From positions 1 to 64,000 of the forward strand of contig JAIYAE010000004.1 of the NCBI GenBank assembly GCA_027489175.1: a DNA stretch of 64,000 nt. Reading direction: 5' to 3'. This document shows positions 1 to 9,179 of this stretch, one piece after another. Numbering within the stretch: position 1 is the stretch's first letter; the number at the start of each line of letters is the position of its first letter. The DNA comes from Rhodobacter sp. Its GTDB lineage: Bacteria > Pseudomonadota > Alphaproteobacteria > Rhodobacterales > Rhodobacteraceae. The notes below the pieces were generated by a model. That model was not told the origin of the DNA, ran no database searches, and saw only the letters and a program-made list of their open reading frames with translations. The position numbers were made by a program, and so were the translations under genes.

Positions 1-2156
1 GCGTCGACGTCCATGTGGCCGGCGAGGGATTTGGCGAGGTCTTGCGGGGGGCCGGTGACGATGTTGACGACCCCGGCGGGGACGTCGGAGGTGTCGAGGA
101 TCTGGTAGAAGTCGGTGGCCGACAGGGGGTGTTGGCCGGGGACGAGGATCACCGTGTTGCCCATCGCGATGGCGGGGGCCATGACGGAGATGAGGCCGAG
201 GAGGGGGGCCTCATCCGGGAGCATCGCGCCGATCACGCCGGTGGGTTCGTTCATCGCAAGCGCGATTCCGCGGATGGGGACGGATTTGGCGGACCCGTCG
301 TATTTGTCGGCCCAGGCGGCGTAGGTGAAGAGGCGCTGGATGCTCGCGTCGACTTCGTCGGCGCCCGGTTTTCCGGTGAGGTTTTGCAGGCGTTGTGCGA
401 ACTCGGTGGCGCGGGCGGAGAGGTTTTCGGCGATGAAGTAGAGGACCTGGGCGCGGTTGTAGGCGGTGGTTTTGGCCCAGGATTTGGCGGCGTGGGCGGC
501 CTCGACCGCGTTGCGGATGTCTTTGCGGTTGCCGATGCCGACATGGCCGAGGAGTTTGCCTTTGGGGCTGTAGACGGGCTGGGAGTAGCCAGAGTCGGGG
601 CGGGCCTGTTTGCCGCCGATGTACATCTTGGCGGTGCGGTCGAGGGCGTCGACTTGCGGGTCTTGTGGGGCCGCTGGGGCGGTGACGGGTTTCAGGGCGG
701 CGGGTTTGGCGGCGGGTTTGAGGTAGGCCATCAGGCCCTCCCACCCGCCTTCGCGCCCGAAGCCGCTTTCGCGGACGCCGCCGAAGCCTGCGGCCGCGTC
801 GAAGAGGTTGGTGGCGTTGACCCAGACGACTCCGGCCTTGAGTTTGGGGGCGATGTCGAGGGCGAGGTTGATGTTCTCGCTCCACACCGTCGCGGCGAGG
901 CCGTATTTGGTGTTGTTGGCGAGTTGGACGGCTTCTTCCGGCGTGCGGAAGGTCATGGCGACGAGGACGGGGCCGAAGATTTCTTCCTGCATCAGCGGGG
1001 AGGCGGTGCCGAGGCCGGTGATGAGGGTGGGGGGGTAGAAGCTCCCGTGGGCGGGGAGGGGGCAGGGGGCCTGGTAGTGGTCGCCCTCGGGGTTTTGTGC
1101 GACGAGGTCGGTGATGGTTTTGAGCTGGATCGGGTCGACGATGGCGCCGATGTCGATGGCTTTGTCGAGGGGGTCGCCGACGCGGAGGCCGTCCATCCGG
1201 TGTCTGAGTCTGGCGTAGAAGCGGGGGGCGATGCCTTCCTGGACGAGGAGGCGGGAGCCGGCGCAGCAGACCTGGCCCTGGTTGAACCAGATCGCGTCGA
1301 CGAGGCCTTCGATGGCGCTGTCGAGATCGGCGTCATCGAAGACGATGTAGGGGGATTTGCCGCCGAGTTCGAGGGTGAGGGCTTTGCCGGTGCCTGCGGT
1401 CGCCTCGCGGATGCGCTTGCCGACCTGGGTGGAGCCGGTGAAGGCGATCTTGTCGACGGGGCTGTCCACGAGGGCCGCGCCGGTGGTGCCGTCGCCGGTG
1501 ACGATGTTGAGGACGCCTTTGGGGAGGCCCGCTTCGCGCGAGATTTCGGCGAAGAGGAGGGCGGTGAGAGGGGTGTATTCGGCGGGTTTTAGAACGATGG
1601 TGTTGCCGGCGGCGAGGGCGGGGGCGACCTTCCAGGCGAGCATGAGGAGCGGGAAGTTCCAGGGGATGATGGCGCCGCAGACGCCGAGGGGTTGAAGGTC
1701 GGGGTGTTCGGAGGGGAGGAGCTGGGCGAGGCCCGCGTGGTAGGAGAAGTGGCGGGCGACGAGGGGGATGTCGATGTCGCGCGACTCGCGGATTGGTTTG
1801 CCGTTGTCGAGGGTTTCCAGGACGGCGAGGAGGCGGGCGTGTTTCTGGGTGAGCCTTGCCAGAGCGTAGAGGTACTGCGCGCGTTTGTGGGCGGGGAGGG
1901 CGGCCCATTTCGGTTGGGCGCGGCGGGCGGCTGCGACGGCTTTGGCGACGTCGGCTTCGGTGCCTTGGGTGACTTGCGCGAGGGGTTTGCCGGTGGCGGG
2001 GTTCGCGGTGGTGAAGGTCTCGCCCGGCGTGGTGAACTGGCCGTCGATGTAGTGGCCGAAGGTACCCTGGTGTTTGGCGATCCAGGCGAGGGCCTCGGTC
2101 GCGCTTTCGGGGGCGGGGCCGTAGGCCATGCTGTCGAAGATTTCCTTGATGGTCAT
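1..2156 (-). CDS. Two-domain aldehyde dehydrogenase, ALDH16-like (C-terminus outside window)
   Basis: NAD(P)-dependent oxidation of an aldehyde to the acid. About 718 residues are visible; the reading frame runs off the left edge without a stop. The start is the ATG at 2156, preceded by AAGGA. The first half is a complete aldehyde dehydrogenase domain with the ELGGKSP glutamate motif and FNQGQVCCAGSR; by alignment with ALDH2 the first of the two cysteines (codon 1266-1268) is catalytic. After the first domain the chain enters a second aldehyde-dehydrogenase-like domain, as in ALDH16 enzymes, which are known from Rhodobacteraceae. It lies 101 bp downstream of deoC on the same strand, so the likely substrate is acetaldehyde or glyceraldehyde phosphate from deoxyribose breakdown. 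The substrate is inference. Confidence 0.88.
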   Translation of the reverse strand, partial: MTIKEIFDSMAYGPAPESATEALAWIAKHQGTFGHYIDGQFTTPGETFTTANPATGKPLAQVTQGTEADVAKAVAAARRAQPKWAALPAHKRAQYLYALARLTQKHARLLAVLETLDNGKPIRESRDIDIPLVARHFSYHAGLAQLLPSEHPDLQPLGVCGAIIPWNFPLLMLAWKVAPALAAGNTIVLKPAEYTPLTALLFAEISREAGLPKGVLNIVTGDGTTGAALVDSPVDKIAFTGSTQVGKRIREATAGTGKALTLELGGKSPYIVFDDADLDSAIEGLVDAIWFNQGQVCCAGSRLLVQEGIAPRFYARLRHRMDGLRVGDPLDKAIDIGAIVDPIQLKTITDLVAQNPEGDHYQAPCPLPAHGSFYPPTLITGLGTASPLMQEEIFGPVLVAMTFRTPEEAVQLANNTKYGLAATVWSENINLALDIAPKLKAGVVWVNATNLFDAAAGFGGVRESGFGREGGWEGLMAYLKPAAKPAALKPVTAPAAPQDPQVDALDRTAKMYIGGKQARPDSGYSQPVYSPKGKLLGHVGIGNRKDIRNAVEAAHAAKSWAKTTAYNRAQVLYFIAENLSARATEFAQRLQNLTGKPGADEVDASIQRLFTYAAWADKYDGSAKSVPIRGIALAMNEPTGVIGAMLPDEAPLLGLISVMAPAIAMGNTVILVPGQHPLSATDFYQILDTSDVPAGVVNIVTGPPQDLAKSLAGHMDVD

Positions 2157-2204
2157 CGGGTTCGGTCCTTGGCTGCAAGCGGGCGCGCCTTTTGGCTGGC
2201 GTGC

Positions 2205-2238
2205 GCCTCCGGCGGGGATATTTGGGCCAGAATGAAAG
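2205..2238 (+). repeat. Dispersed GGCGGGGATATTTGGG-type element, copy 1
   Basis: Sits in the gap between deoC and the aldehyde dehydrogenase. The core GCCTCCGGCGGGGATATT followed by TGGGCCAGAATGAAAG recurs with few changes, inverted, at 9462-9494, and its second half recurs near 17245-17266. The function is unknown; it looks like a genome-wide intergenic repeat. Confidence 0.5.
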
Positions 2239-2257
2239 CGCTGGCTGTGGGCATGGA

Positions 2258-3247
2258 TCAGCCCATCGCGTGGCGGAAGCCGGCGGAGTAGTGGCCGGTG
2301 AGGTGGTGTTCGAGTTGGCGTTCGATGTCGCCCAGAAGGCTGGAGGCGCCGAAGCGGAAAAGGTCGGGCTGCAGCCAGGGGTGGCCGAGTTCGTCTTTCA
2401 TGAGGCTGAGGTAGACCAGCGCGTCCTTGGCCTTGGCGATGCCGCCGGCGGGTTTGTAGCCGACCTTGAAGCCGGTGCGGGCCTCGTAATCCCGGATGGC
2501 GCGGATCATGGTGAGGGAGACGGGAAGGGTGGCGTTGACGCCCTCTTTCCCGGTGGAGGTCTTGATGAAATCGGCCCCGGCCATCATGCAGATGAGGCTC
2601 GCGCGGGCGACGTTCCTGAGGGTGCCAAGCTCGCCCGTGGCGAGGATCGCCTTGACGTGCGCATCGCCGCAGGCTTCGCGCATGTCGCGCATCTCATCGT
2701 AGAGGGCCTGCCAGTTTTGCGTCAGGACGTGGCGGCGGGAGATGACGATGTCGATCTCTTTCGCCCCGGCGCGGACGCTTTCGCCGATCTCGGCGATGCG
2801 GAGCTTGTAGGGCGAAAGGCCTGCGGGAAAGCCGGTGGAGACGGCAGCGACGGGGATGCTGGTCCCCTCCAGCGCGCGGACGGCGGTTTCCACCATGTCG
2901 TGGTAAACGCAGACGGCGCCGGTGGTCAGGCCGGGCATCCCCAGCTTTTCCAGCATCCAGGGGGCGACGGGCTGGCGGGCCTTGGCGCAGAGGCGCTGGA
3001 CGCGGCCGGCGGTGTCATCACCGGAAAGCGTGGTCAGGTCGATGAGGGAAATCGCCTTCAGGAGCCAGGCGGCCTGATACTCCTTCTTCACCGATCGGCG
3101 GCCGGGCAGCGTGGCGGCGCGGCGTTCGATGGCGGAGGTGTTGGCCTGCACGGCGGCGACCCAGTCCAGGTCCAGCGCCATGCCGGGATTGCGGGCATGG
3201 GTGACCTGCGGCAAAAGCCCCTGCGCGGGCATCGTGATGCTGTCCAT
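2258..3247 (-). CDS. deoC: Deoxyribose-phosphate aldolase
   Basis: Class I aldolase that splits 2-deoxyribose 5-phosphate into acetaldehyde and glyceraldehyde 3-phosphate in deoxynucleoside catabolism; cytoplasmic. The 329-residue protein is of the longer DERA form rather than the short bacterial form. It carries DFIKTSTGK with the Schiff-base lysine, YKPAGGI with the second active-site lysine, and KEIDIVI, which matches the acidic residue of the proton relay. The start ATG at 3247 has AGGAGA upstream. The downstream aldehyde dehydrogenase would remove the acetaldehyde product. A palindrome at 3323-3338 lies about 80 bp upstream and may be an operator. Confidence 0.95.
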   Translation of the reverse strand: MDSITMPAQGLLPQVTHARNPGMALDLDWVAAVQANTSAIERRAATLPGRRSVKKEYQAAWLLKAISLIDLTTLSGDDTAGRVQRLCAKARQPVAPWMLEKLGMPGLTTGAVCVYHDMVETAVRALEGTSIPVAAVSTGFPAGLSPYKLRIAEIGESVRAGAKEIDIVISRRHVLTQNWQALYDEMRDMREACGDAHVKAILATGELGTLRNVARASLICMMAGADFIKTSTGKEGVNATLPVSLTMIRAIRDYEARTGFKVGYKPAGGIAKAKDALVYLSLMKDELGHPWLQPDLFRFGASSLLGDIERQLEHHLTGHYSAGFRHAMG

Positions 3248-3322
3248 GGGGTTCTCCTGCCGCCAAGCCCCTTGACGATGCCACGCGGGCGCAAGGCGGA
3301 CAAGGGCGGAGGCAGGGATTTC

Positions 3323-3338
3323 TTGACCGGATGGTCAA
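3323..3338. promoter_or_regulatory. Inverted repeat upstream of deoC, possible operator
   Basis: TTGACC and GGTCAA are perfect inverted arms separated by GGAT. The site lies between the end of mrpG (3346) and the start of deoC (3247), upstream of deoC. The symmetric form suits a repressor of the TetR or GntR type, but no regulator gene is adjacent. Confidence 0.4.
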
Positions 3339-3345
3339 AAACCTG

Positions 3346-3714
3346 TCAGCCGACGGGGCGGTCGTCGCTGAGCGTGGCCCAAGGCCTGCCGGTGCCGCTG
3401 TCGGGCAGGGTGGCGGGGTCCTCATGCCGCAAGAGAAGCGTCTTGGCCAGGAACAGCGCCGAGATCGGTGCGGTCAGGAGGAGGAAAATGGTGATCAGGA
3501 TCTCTTGCCAGCTGACGGCTCCTTGCGGCAGGAGGTCGAGCGCGGAGACGACAAGGGCTGCGCCCACGCCGATGGTGGTGGCCTTGGTGGGCGCATGCAG
3601 GCGCTGCATCGGCTGCGGCAAGCGGAGAAGGCCGTAGCTGCCGATCAGGGCAAAGAGGCCACCGCCGACAAGCATGGCGGACAGGAAAAGGTCGATCGCA
3701 AGGGCCAGGGTCAT
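3346..3714 (-). CDS. mrpG: Monovalent cation/H+ antiporter subunit G
   Basis: Small membrane subunit of the multi-subunit Mrp/Mnh/Pha antiporter, which exchanges cytoplasmic Na+ or K+ for protons. The 122 residues contain three predicted membrane segments and the family signature LRLPQPMQRLHAPTKATTIG. It is the last gene of the operon and its ATG overlaps the mrpF stop (ATGA). A polar C-terminal tail of about 20 residues is within the normal family range. Confidence 0.92.
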   Translation of the reverse strand: MTLALAIDLFLSAMLVGGGLFALIGSYGLLRLPQPMQRLHAPTKATTIGVGAALVVSALDLLPQGAVSWQEILITIFLLLTAPISALFLAKTLLLRHEDPATLPDSGTGRPWATLSDDRPVG

Positions 3715-3983
3715 TCGATGATGCTCCCCCTGAGAAGGTACTTGCAGTAGGCGACTGTGCCGACAAAGCCGGTCAGGGCGAGGAGGATCGCCGCCTCAAG
3801 GTACAGACCCGTGCCCGCCCAGATGCCGTAAAGGATGACAAGGGCCAGAGCGTTCACCGTCATCGTGTCCAGCGTCAGGATCCGGTCGGTCAGCGTGGGG
3901 GAGGTGAAGAGGCGGATCAGGTTCAGGATCAGCGCCGCGCAGATGCAGCCGATCATGAACAGGAGGGCATAGGGCAGGATCAT
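3711..3983 (-). CDS. mrpF: Monovalent cation/H+ antiporter subunit F
   Basis: 90-residue membrane subunit with three predicted helices. The central stretch TDRILTLDTMTVNALAL is typical of MrpF/PhaF, where a conserved aspartate lies in the membrane. Both ends overlap the neighbouring subunit genes by four bases (ATGA), indicating translational coupling in the operon. Confidence 0.92.
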   Translation of the reverse strand: MILPYALLFMIGCICAALILNLIRLFTSPTLTDRILTLDTMTVNALALVILYGIWAGTGLYLEAAILLALTGFVGTVAYCKYLLRGSIIE

Positions 3984-4471
3984 TCGAAAATCCTTTTCAG
4001 GCGGGCCTCATACCGGGCCTTGATGTCATCGCGGACGGCGTCGGGGTCGGGCGCGTGCAGCGAGTGGATGAGAAGGGCGCGCCCACAGGCCGACATGTCG
4101 GCGGTCAGGGTGCCGGGGGTCATGGTGATGGTGCCCGCGAGGAGGGTGATCGCCTCGGGCGCGCGCAGGTCGAGGGGGACGGTGACCCAGGCCGAGCGGA
4201 TCTTGTCGCGCGGCATGAAGAGGACGATCCGCGCCACCTGGAAGTTGGCGACGATCACATCCCATAGGACCAGCAGCGCATAGGCGGCAAGGCCGAAGGG
4301 GCGGCGGATCTTCGGGCGGTCCGGCCACCAGGCCGAGGTGAGATGCGGGATCACCGTGGCCAGGATGAGGGCCATCACCAGGCTGCCGAGTTTCCACTGG
4401 TTGACGAGGAGGAACCACAGGATGACCAGCGTCAGGGTGAGGTAGGGGTGCGGGAAGAGGCGTTTCAGCAT
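3980..4471 (-). CDS. mrpE: Monovalent cation/H+ antiporter subunit E
   Basis: 163-residue subunit E of the Mrp/Pha complex. It starts with hydrophobic helices (LTLTLVILWFLLVNQW and the following segment) and ends in a cytoplasmic domain containing LLAGTITMTPGTLTAD, a conserved signature of the family. Its stop overlaps the mrpF start by four bases; mrpD ends three bases upstream of its start codon. Confidence 0.92.
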   Translation of the reverse strand: MLKRLFPHPYLTLTLVILWFLLVNQWKLGSLVMALILATVIPHLTSAWWPDRPKIRRPFGLAAYALLVLWDVIVANFQVARIVLFMPRDKIRSAWVTVPLDLRAPEAITLLAGTITMTPGTLTADMSACGRALLIHSLHAPDPDAVRDDIKARYEARLKRIFE

Positions 4472-4474
4472 GGC

Positions 4475-5986
4475 TTACCCCTTCTGCCCAAGTTGGTTGG
4501 CGGTGATGTAGCCGTCTGGCGCGTAAAGCGCGGCGGCGGTGTCGGTCAGCCAGTCGGTGATTGGTCCGGCAAGCACGGTCAGCCCTGCCAGGGCCACCAG
4601 AAGCCCGATGGTGGCGGCGAAGGCCAAGGGCTCGGCCCGGGTGTCATTGGGTTGGGCCTCAAGCGCGCTGGCCTTCCAGAAGACGCGGGACCCGGCGCGG
4701 GCATAGCCAAGGATCATCAGGAAGGAGGAGCCGAGGATGGTCGACCAGACCAGCGCGGTCTGGTCACGGAAGGCATCAAGGATCAAGAGCTTGCCGATGA
4801 AGCCCGACAGGGGAGGCATCCCCGCCATGGCGACGGCGGCGGCGAGGTACAGGGACGCGATCAGCCCGGATTGGGCGATGGGGGGGGCGGTCCCCTCAAG
4901 CCGGGGATGGGCGCGGCGGCGGGTGACGAGGTCGGCCACCAGGAAGAGCGCCGCGGTCGCGAGGGTCGAATGGACGATGTAGTAAAGGGCCGCCGCCGTC
5001 GTTGCGGGGGTGAAGGCCCCGATGGCGATGAAGGCGGTGCCCATGGAGGCGATGGCGCCGAAGGCCACAAGGCGCGGAAGGGTGCTCGCGCCAAGGACGC
5101 CGATGGCTCCAACAACCAGCGTGACCAGCCCGGCGGGCAGGATGAGGCTGGAGAGGAGATCTCCGGTCGCGGACAGGCTGGGAGGAAACACCAGCGTGCC
5201 AAAGCGGATGGTGGCGTAAGCGCCGACCTTGGTCATCACGGCGAACATGGCGGCGACGACGCCCGGGGCGTTTGCATAGGTGCCGGGCAGCCAGAATTGC
5301 AAGGGCACGAGCGCGCCCTTGATGGCGAAGACCAGGATCAGCATCACTGCGGCCACACGGACAAGGGCCGCGTCGCCTTCGGGCAGGGTGGGCAGTTTCA
5401 CCGCAAGGTCAGCCATGTTGAGCGTGCCGGTCACCGCATAGACCAGCGAAAGCGCGATCAGGAACAGGGACGAGCCGACAAGGTTGAAGGCAACATACTG
5501 GATGCCCGCCCGGGTGCGGGTGCCGCCGCCGGCATGGACCATGAGGCCGTAAGAGGCGATGAGCAGAACCTCGAAGAACACGAAAAGGTTGAAGGCGTCG
5601 CCGGTCAGGAAGGCCCCGCCGATGCCCATGAGGAGGAACTGCAGCAAGGGGTGGAAATGCGCGCCTTTCGTATCCCAGCCCGAGCCGATGGCATAAAGGA
5701 CCACCGCCAGCGCCAAAAGGGCCAGAAGGGCGACCATCAGCGCCGAAAGCCGGTCAAGCACGAGGACGATGCCGAAAGGGGCGGGCCAGTCGCCCAGGAA
5801 ATAGGCCTCGGGCGGGGCGGTGGTGGCGGCCCAAAGGAGCGCCAGCGCGATGCCGGTCAACATCAGGGTAGAAGCGACGCCGGCGACCCGCTGCAGCACA
5901 AGATCGCCCCGCATGGTGATGACCATCAGGGCCGCGACCAGCGCGGGCAGGACGACAGGCGCAATGATCCAGTGGCTCATCATCAT
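4475..5986 (-). CDS. mrpD: Monovalent cation/H+ antiporter subunit D
   Basis: 503-residue polytopic subunit homologous to the NuoM/NuoN proton-pumping subunits of complex I, with about 14 membrane helices. Conserved features include FLTGDAFNLFVFFEVLL with the membrane-embedded glutamate, FAIKGALVPLQFWLPGTYANAPG with the family lysine, and GMPPLSGFIGKLL near the C-terminus. It probably forms one of the ion-translocating paths together with mrpA. It overlaps mrpC by four bases. Confidence 0.95.
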   Translation of the reverse strand: MMMSHWIIAPVVLPALVAALMVITMRGDLVLQRVAGVASTLMLTGIALALLWAATTAPPEAYFLGDWPAPFGIVLVLDRLSALMVALLALLALAVVLYAIGSGWDTKGAHFHPLLQFLLMGIGGAFLTGDAFNLFVFFEVLLIASYGLMVHAGGGTRTRAGIQYVAFNLVGSSLFLIALSLVYAVTGTLNMADLAVKLPTLPEGDAALVRVAAVMLILVFAIKGALVPLQFWLPGTYANAPGVVAAMFAVMTKVGAYATIRFGTLVFPPSLSATGDLLSSLILPAGLVTLVVGAIGVLGASTLPRLVAFGAIASMGTAFIAIGAFTPATTAAALYYIVHSTLATAALFLVADLVTRRRAHPRLEGTAPPIAQSGLIASLYLAAAVAMAGMPPLSGFIGKLLILDAFRDQTALVWSTILGSSFLMILGYARAGSRVFWKASALEAQPNDTRAEPLAFAATIGLLVALAGLTVLAGPITDWLTDTAAALYAPDGYITANQLGQKG

Positions 5987-6333
5987 GACTGCACCTCGGG
6001 GGTGTCGTCGTCGGTGTCGGACATGTTCACCCGGTCATGCCCAGCCTCAAGATTGCCGCCGATCGCCATGATCATCAGGACCGCCGTCATCCCGAAGGAA
6101 ATCACGATGGCCGTCAGCACGAGCGCCTGGGGCAATGGGTCGGCATAGGGTTCCGTGCGCCCGATGATCGGCGCCGCGTTCACCGTCAGTCGCCCCGAGA
6201 CGAAGATGAAGAGGTTGACCGCATAGGACAGGAACGTCAGCCCCAGGATCACCGGAAAGGTCCGCAGTCGCAGCATCATGTAGATGCCGACTGCGGTCAG
6301 CAGGCCGATGGCCGATGCAACAAGCGCCTCCAT
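5983..6333 (-). CDS. mrpC: Monovalent cation/H+ antiporter subunit C
   Basis: 116-residue NuoK-like subunit with three membrane helices. The stretch ADPLPQALVLTAIVISFGMTA is the signature that MrpC shares with NuoK. An acidic soluble tail rich in aspartate follows the last helix. Its start codon touches the mrpA stop, and its end overlaps mrpD by four bases. Confidence 0.94.
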   Translation of the reverse strand: MEALVASAIGLLTAVGIYMMLRLRTFPVILGLTFLSYAVNLFIFVSGRLTVNAAPIIGRTEPYADPLPQALVLTAIVISFGMTAVLMIMAIGGNLEAGHDRVNMSDTDDDTPEVQS

Positions 6334-9179
6334 CAGCGGGCCTCCTTCACGGGGTCGGACGGGTCAATGTCGAAGGCGCGGGTATTCACATCCTCCCCCG
6401 TGCGCAGGGCCAGCCGCGACAGCGAGGCCAGCGCCAGAAGCACCGCGCCAAGGACACAAAGGAACACCCCAAGGTCAAAGATCGCGGCGGTGGCGAGTTC
6501 GAACTCTTCCAGCGGCCAGAGGTTCACATATTCAAAGCCCGAGGTCAGGAAGGGCAGCTCAAAGGCCCAGGCCCCGACCCCGGCCAGCGAGGCGATGAGA
6601 ACGCCCCAGCCGATCAGAACATGATGGTCATAGCGCTGGCGTGCGTGGCTCCAGACATAGCCCGAGGCCATGTATTGCATGAGGTAAGCGATGGCGAAGA
6701 CCAGCCCCGCCACAAAGCCGCCGCCGGGCAGGTTGTGGCCGCGCAGATAGATATAGACGCCAACCATCATCGCCATCGGCAGAAGGAAGCGCGTCGCCAC
6801 GACCAGCATCATCGGGTGGCGATCGCCATCCTCACGCACCGGGACGAAGGTGGCCAGACGCCGGGTGACGCTTGGGCTGCGAAGCAGCGTTTCAGAGAGC
6901 GCGTAGATCACCAGGGCGGCGATGCCGAGAACGATGATCTCGCCAAAGGTATCATAGCCGCGGAAGTCGACGATGATGGTGTTGACCGCGTTGGTGCCGC
7001 CCGCCCCCGGTTTCGACTGCGCAAGGTGGAAGTGCGAGATCGGCTCGAACGCGGGCTGCCGCGTCATCATCGCATAGGCCAGCCAGCCGATGCCGGCCCC
7101 GGCCACCCCCGCCACCGCCGCATCACCGAACCGGCGGGCAGGGGCGCTTTCCACTGGCGTCGCCTTGGGCAGGAAGTGGAGCGCAAGAAGCATCAGGAGG
7201 ATGGTCACCACCTCGACCGAGATTTGCGTGAGCGCAAGGTCAGGGGCCGAGAAGAAGGCGAAGAGGGGCGCGATGAGGAGGCCCACGACCCCGGTCAGCA
7301 CCAGGGCCACCACGCGGTCCCGGTGGTAGAAGGGCAGGGCAAGGGCTGCGATCACCATCACCACCCACAGGGCCAGCACGGTCGGGCTGATCGGAAGAAG
7401 GGCCCGGTCTCCGGCCAGATGGGTGCCGCCGGAAAAGGCCCAAGCCGCTGCCCCGGCAATGGCCAGCACCGCCACCGTCACCGCCCGCGAGAGCGAGGCG
7501 TTGTGCAGGCCATCGGTCAAACGGCGGCAGGTGGCGGCCAAGGGTTCGATGATGCCGTCAAAGATCAGCTTGGCCTCGGGCCGGGGGGTGGCGTCCCACA
7601 GCGCGCGGAGGCGCGGATAGGCGCCAAGGGCCATCAACCCGCCGCCAATCGCCGCCAGCGACATCCAGAGGGCCGCCGCCTCAAGCCCGTGCCAATGGGT
7701 GATCTTGACGGTGACGGCGTCTCCGGTCACCGCACTGGCCGCGACATCGACCAGCCAGGCCGCGCTGACCATCGGGAAAAGGCCGATGACGACGACAAGC
7801 CCCGCCAAAAGCGCAGGCGCGCCCCACAGGCCGGGGCCGGGATCATGCGGCATGTGGGGATAGTCGTCACGCTTTGGGCCGAAAAAGCCATGGGCGACAA
7901 AGCGGAAGCTGTAGGCCACCGAGAAGAGCGCCCCGAGGGTGGCAAGAAGGCCCATCGCCCAAGGGGTGATCCAGACGGTGTGGGCGGCTTCTTCCAGCAT
8001 CAGCTCTTTGGACAGGAACCCGTTCAAGGGCGGGATCCCGGCCATCGACAGGCTGGCCAGCAGCGCAATGGTGAAGGTGATCGGCATCAGGTGCCGCAAG
8101 CCGCCCAGGCGGCGCAGATCGCGGGTATGCGCCTCATGGTCGACGATGCCGGCGGTCATGAAGAGGGCGGCCTTGAACGTGGCGTGGTTGATGATGTGGA
8201 ACACGGCGACGGTGGCGGCGGCCTTGGTGCCAAAGCCCAGAAGCATGGTGATCAGGCCCAGGTGGCTGACGGTCGAGAAGGCCAGAAGCGCCTTCAGGTC
8301 ATCCTTGAAGAGCGCGATCTTGGCAGCCATCACCATCGTGACCAGCCCGGCGGTGGAGACGATCCAGAACCATTCGGGCGTGCCCGCCAGCACCGGCCAG
8401 AGACGGGCCATCAGGAACAGCCCGGCCTTCACCATGGTGGCGGAGTGGAGATAGGCCGAGACGGGCGTGGGTGCCGCCATCGCATGCGGCAGCCAGAAGT
8501 GGAACGGGAACTGCGCCGATTTGGTGAAAGCGCCGAGAAGGATCAGGATCAGCGCGGGCAGATACCAGTCCGAGGCCTGGATGACCTCCTTCTGTTCAAG
8601 GATCACGGTCAGATCGTAGCTGCCGACGATGCCGCCCAGGATCAGCATACCTGCGATCAGGCAAAGCCCACCGCCGCCGGTGACCGCCAGTGCCATCCGC
8701 GCGCCCTGACGGCCTTCGGGCAGGTGCTTCCAGTAGCCGATGAGAAGGAAGGAGCTGAGCGAGGTCAGCTCCCAGAAGATCAGGAGGAGGAGGATGTTGT
8801 CCGAGAGGACGATCCCCACCATCGCGCCCTGAAACAGCATGAGGTAGGTGTAGAACTGCCCCATCGGATCAGATTTCGCGAGGTAGAACCGCGCATAGAG
8901 GATGATCAGGAGGCCGATCCCCAGGATCAGGCCGGCAAACAAGAGGCCAAGGCCATCCAGGAAGAAATTCGCGTTGAGGCCAAGCGCGGGCAACCACTCG
9001 ATCCGGGTCTGCACCACCTCGCCCGACAGAACGGCGGGGGCCTGCAACGCCAGCAGCACCAGCGCCAGAAGGGTGACCGACCCGGTGACCGCTGCACAAG
9101 CGTCGCGCCCGGCGCGGATCATCAGACCGGGCAATAGCGCGCCCAGAAACGGGAGGGCGGCGATCAGGGCAAGGGACAT
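6333..9179 (-). CDS. mrpA: Monovalent cation/H+ antiporter subunit A, fused A/B form
   Basis: 948-residue first subunit of the operon. The N-terminal two thirds are NuoL-like, with FWELTSLSSFLLIGYW, FTKSAQFPFHFWLPHAMAAPTPVSAYLHSATMVKAG (split here by description: charged histidines and lysines in the membrane), and IPPLNGFLSKELML. The C-terminal part includes the MrpA-C/MbhD region (QISVEVVTILLMLLAL) and an MnhB-like domain with LPGGGFVAGLVFAIAYLMQY. There is no separate mrpB gene, so this is the group 2 arrangement (A'CDEFG) known as Pha in rhizobia, where it moves K+ or Na+. Which ion is moved here cannot be read from sequence. Confidence 0.95.
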   Translation of the reverse strand: MSLALIAALPFLGALLPGLMIRAGRDACAAVTGSVTLLALVLLALQAPAVLSGEVVQTRIEWLPALGLNANFFLDGLGLLFAGLILGIGLLIILYARFYLAKSDPMGQFYTYLMLFQGAMVGIVLSDNILLLLIFWELTSLSSFLLIGYWKHLPEGRQGARMALAVTGGGGLCLIAGMLILGGIVGSYDLTVILEQKEVIQASDWYLPALILILLGAFTKSAQFPFHFWLPHAMAAPTPVSAYLHSATMVKAGLFLMARLWPVLAGTPEWFWIVSTAGLVTMVMAAKIALFKDDLKALLAFSTVSHLGLITMLLGFGTKAAATVAVFHIINHATFKAALFMTAGIVDHEAHTRDLRRLGGLRHLMPITFTIALLASLSMAGIPPLNGFLSKELMLEEAAHTVWITPWAMGLLATLGALFSVAYSFRFVAHGFFGPKRDDYPHMPHDPGPGLWGAPALLAGLVVVIGLFPMVSAAWLVDVAASAVTGDAVTVKITHWHGLEAAALWMSLAAIGGGLMALGAYPRLRALWDATPRPEAKLIFDGIIEPLAATCRRLTDGLHNASLSRAVTVAVLAIAGAAAWAFSGGTHLAGDRALLPISPTVLALWVVMVIAALALPFYHRDRVVALVLTGVVGLLIAPLFAFFSAPDLALTQISVEVVTILLMLLALHFLPKATPVESAPARRFGDAAVAGVAGAGIGWLAYAMMTRQPAFEPISHFHLAQSKPGAGGTNAVNTIIVDFRGYDTFGEIIVLGIAALVIYALSETLLRSPSVTRRLATFVPVREDGDRHPMMLVVATRFLLPMAMMVGVYIYLRGHNLPGGGFVAGLVFAIAYLMQYMASGYVWSHARQRYDHHVLIGWGVLIASLAGVGAWAFELPFLTSGFEYVNLWPLEEFELATAAIFDLGVFLCVLGAVLLALASLSRLALRTGEDVNTRAFDIDPSDPVKEAR

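Noticed and set aside
15..1592. A 525-codon plus-strand frame opposite the aldehyde dehydrogenase
   Set aside because: Glycine/aspartate/valine repeats without domains; the minus strand encodes a full aldehyde dehydrogenase domain with catalytic motifs.
6315..9137. A 940-codon open frame on the plus strand opposite mrpA
   Set aside because: Its translation is rich in Gly, Arg, Gln and His with no domain, as expected from the complement of a GC-rich gene; mrpA on the other strand is unmistakable.
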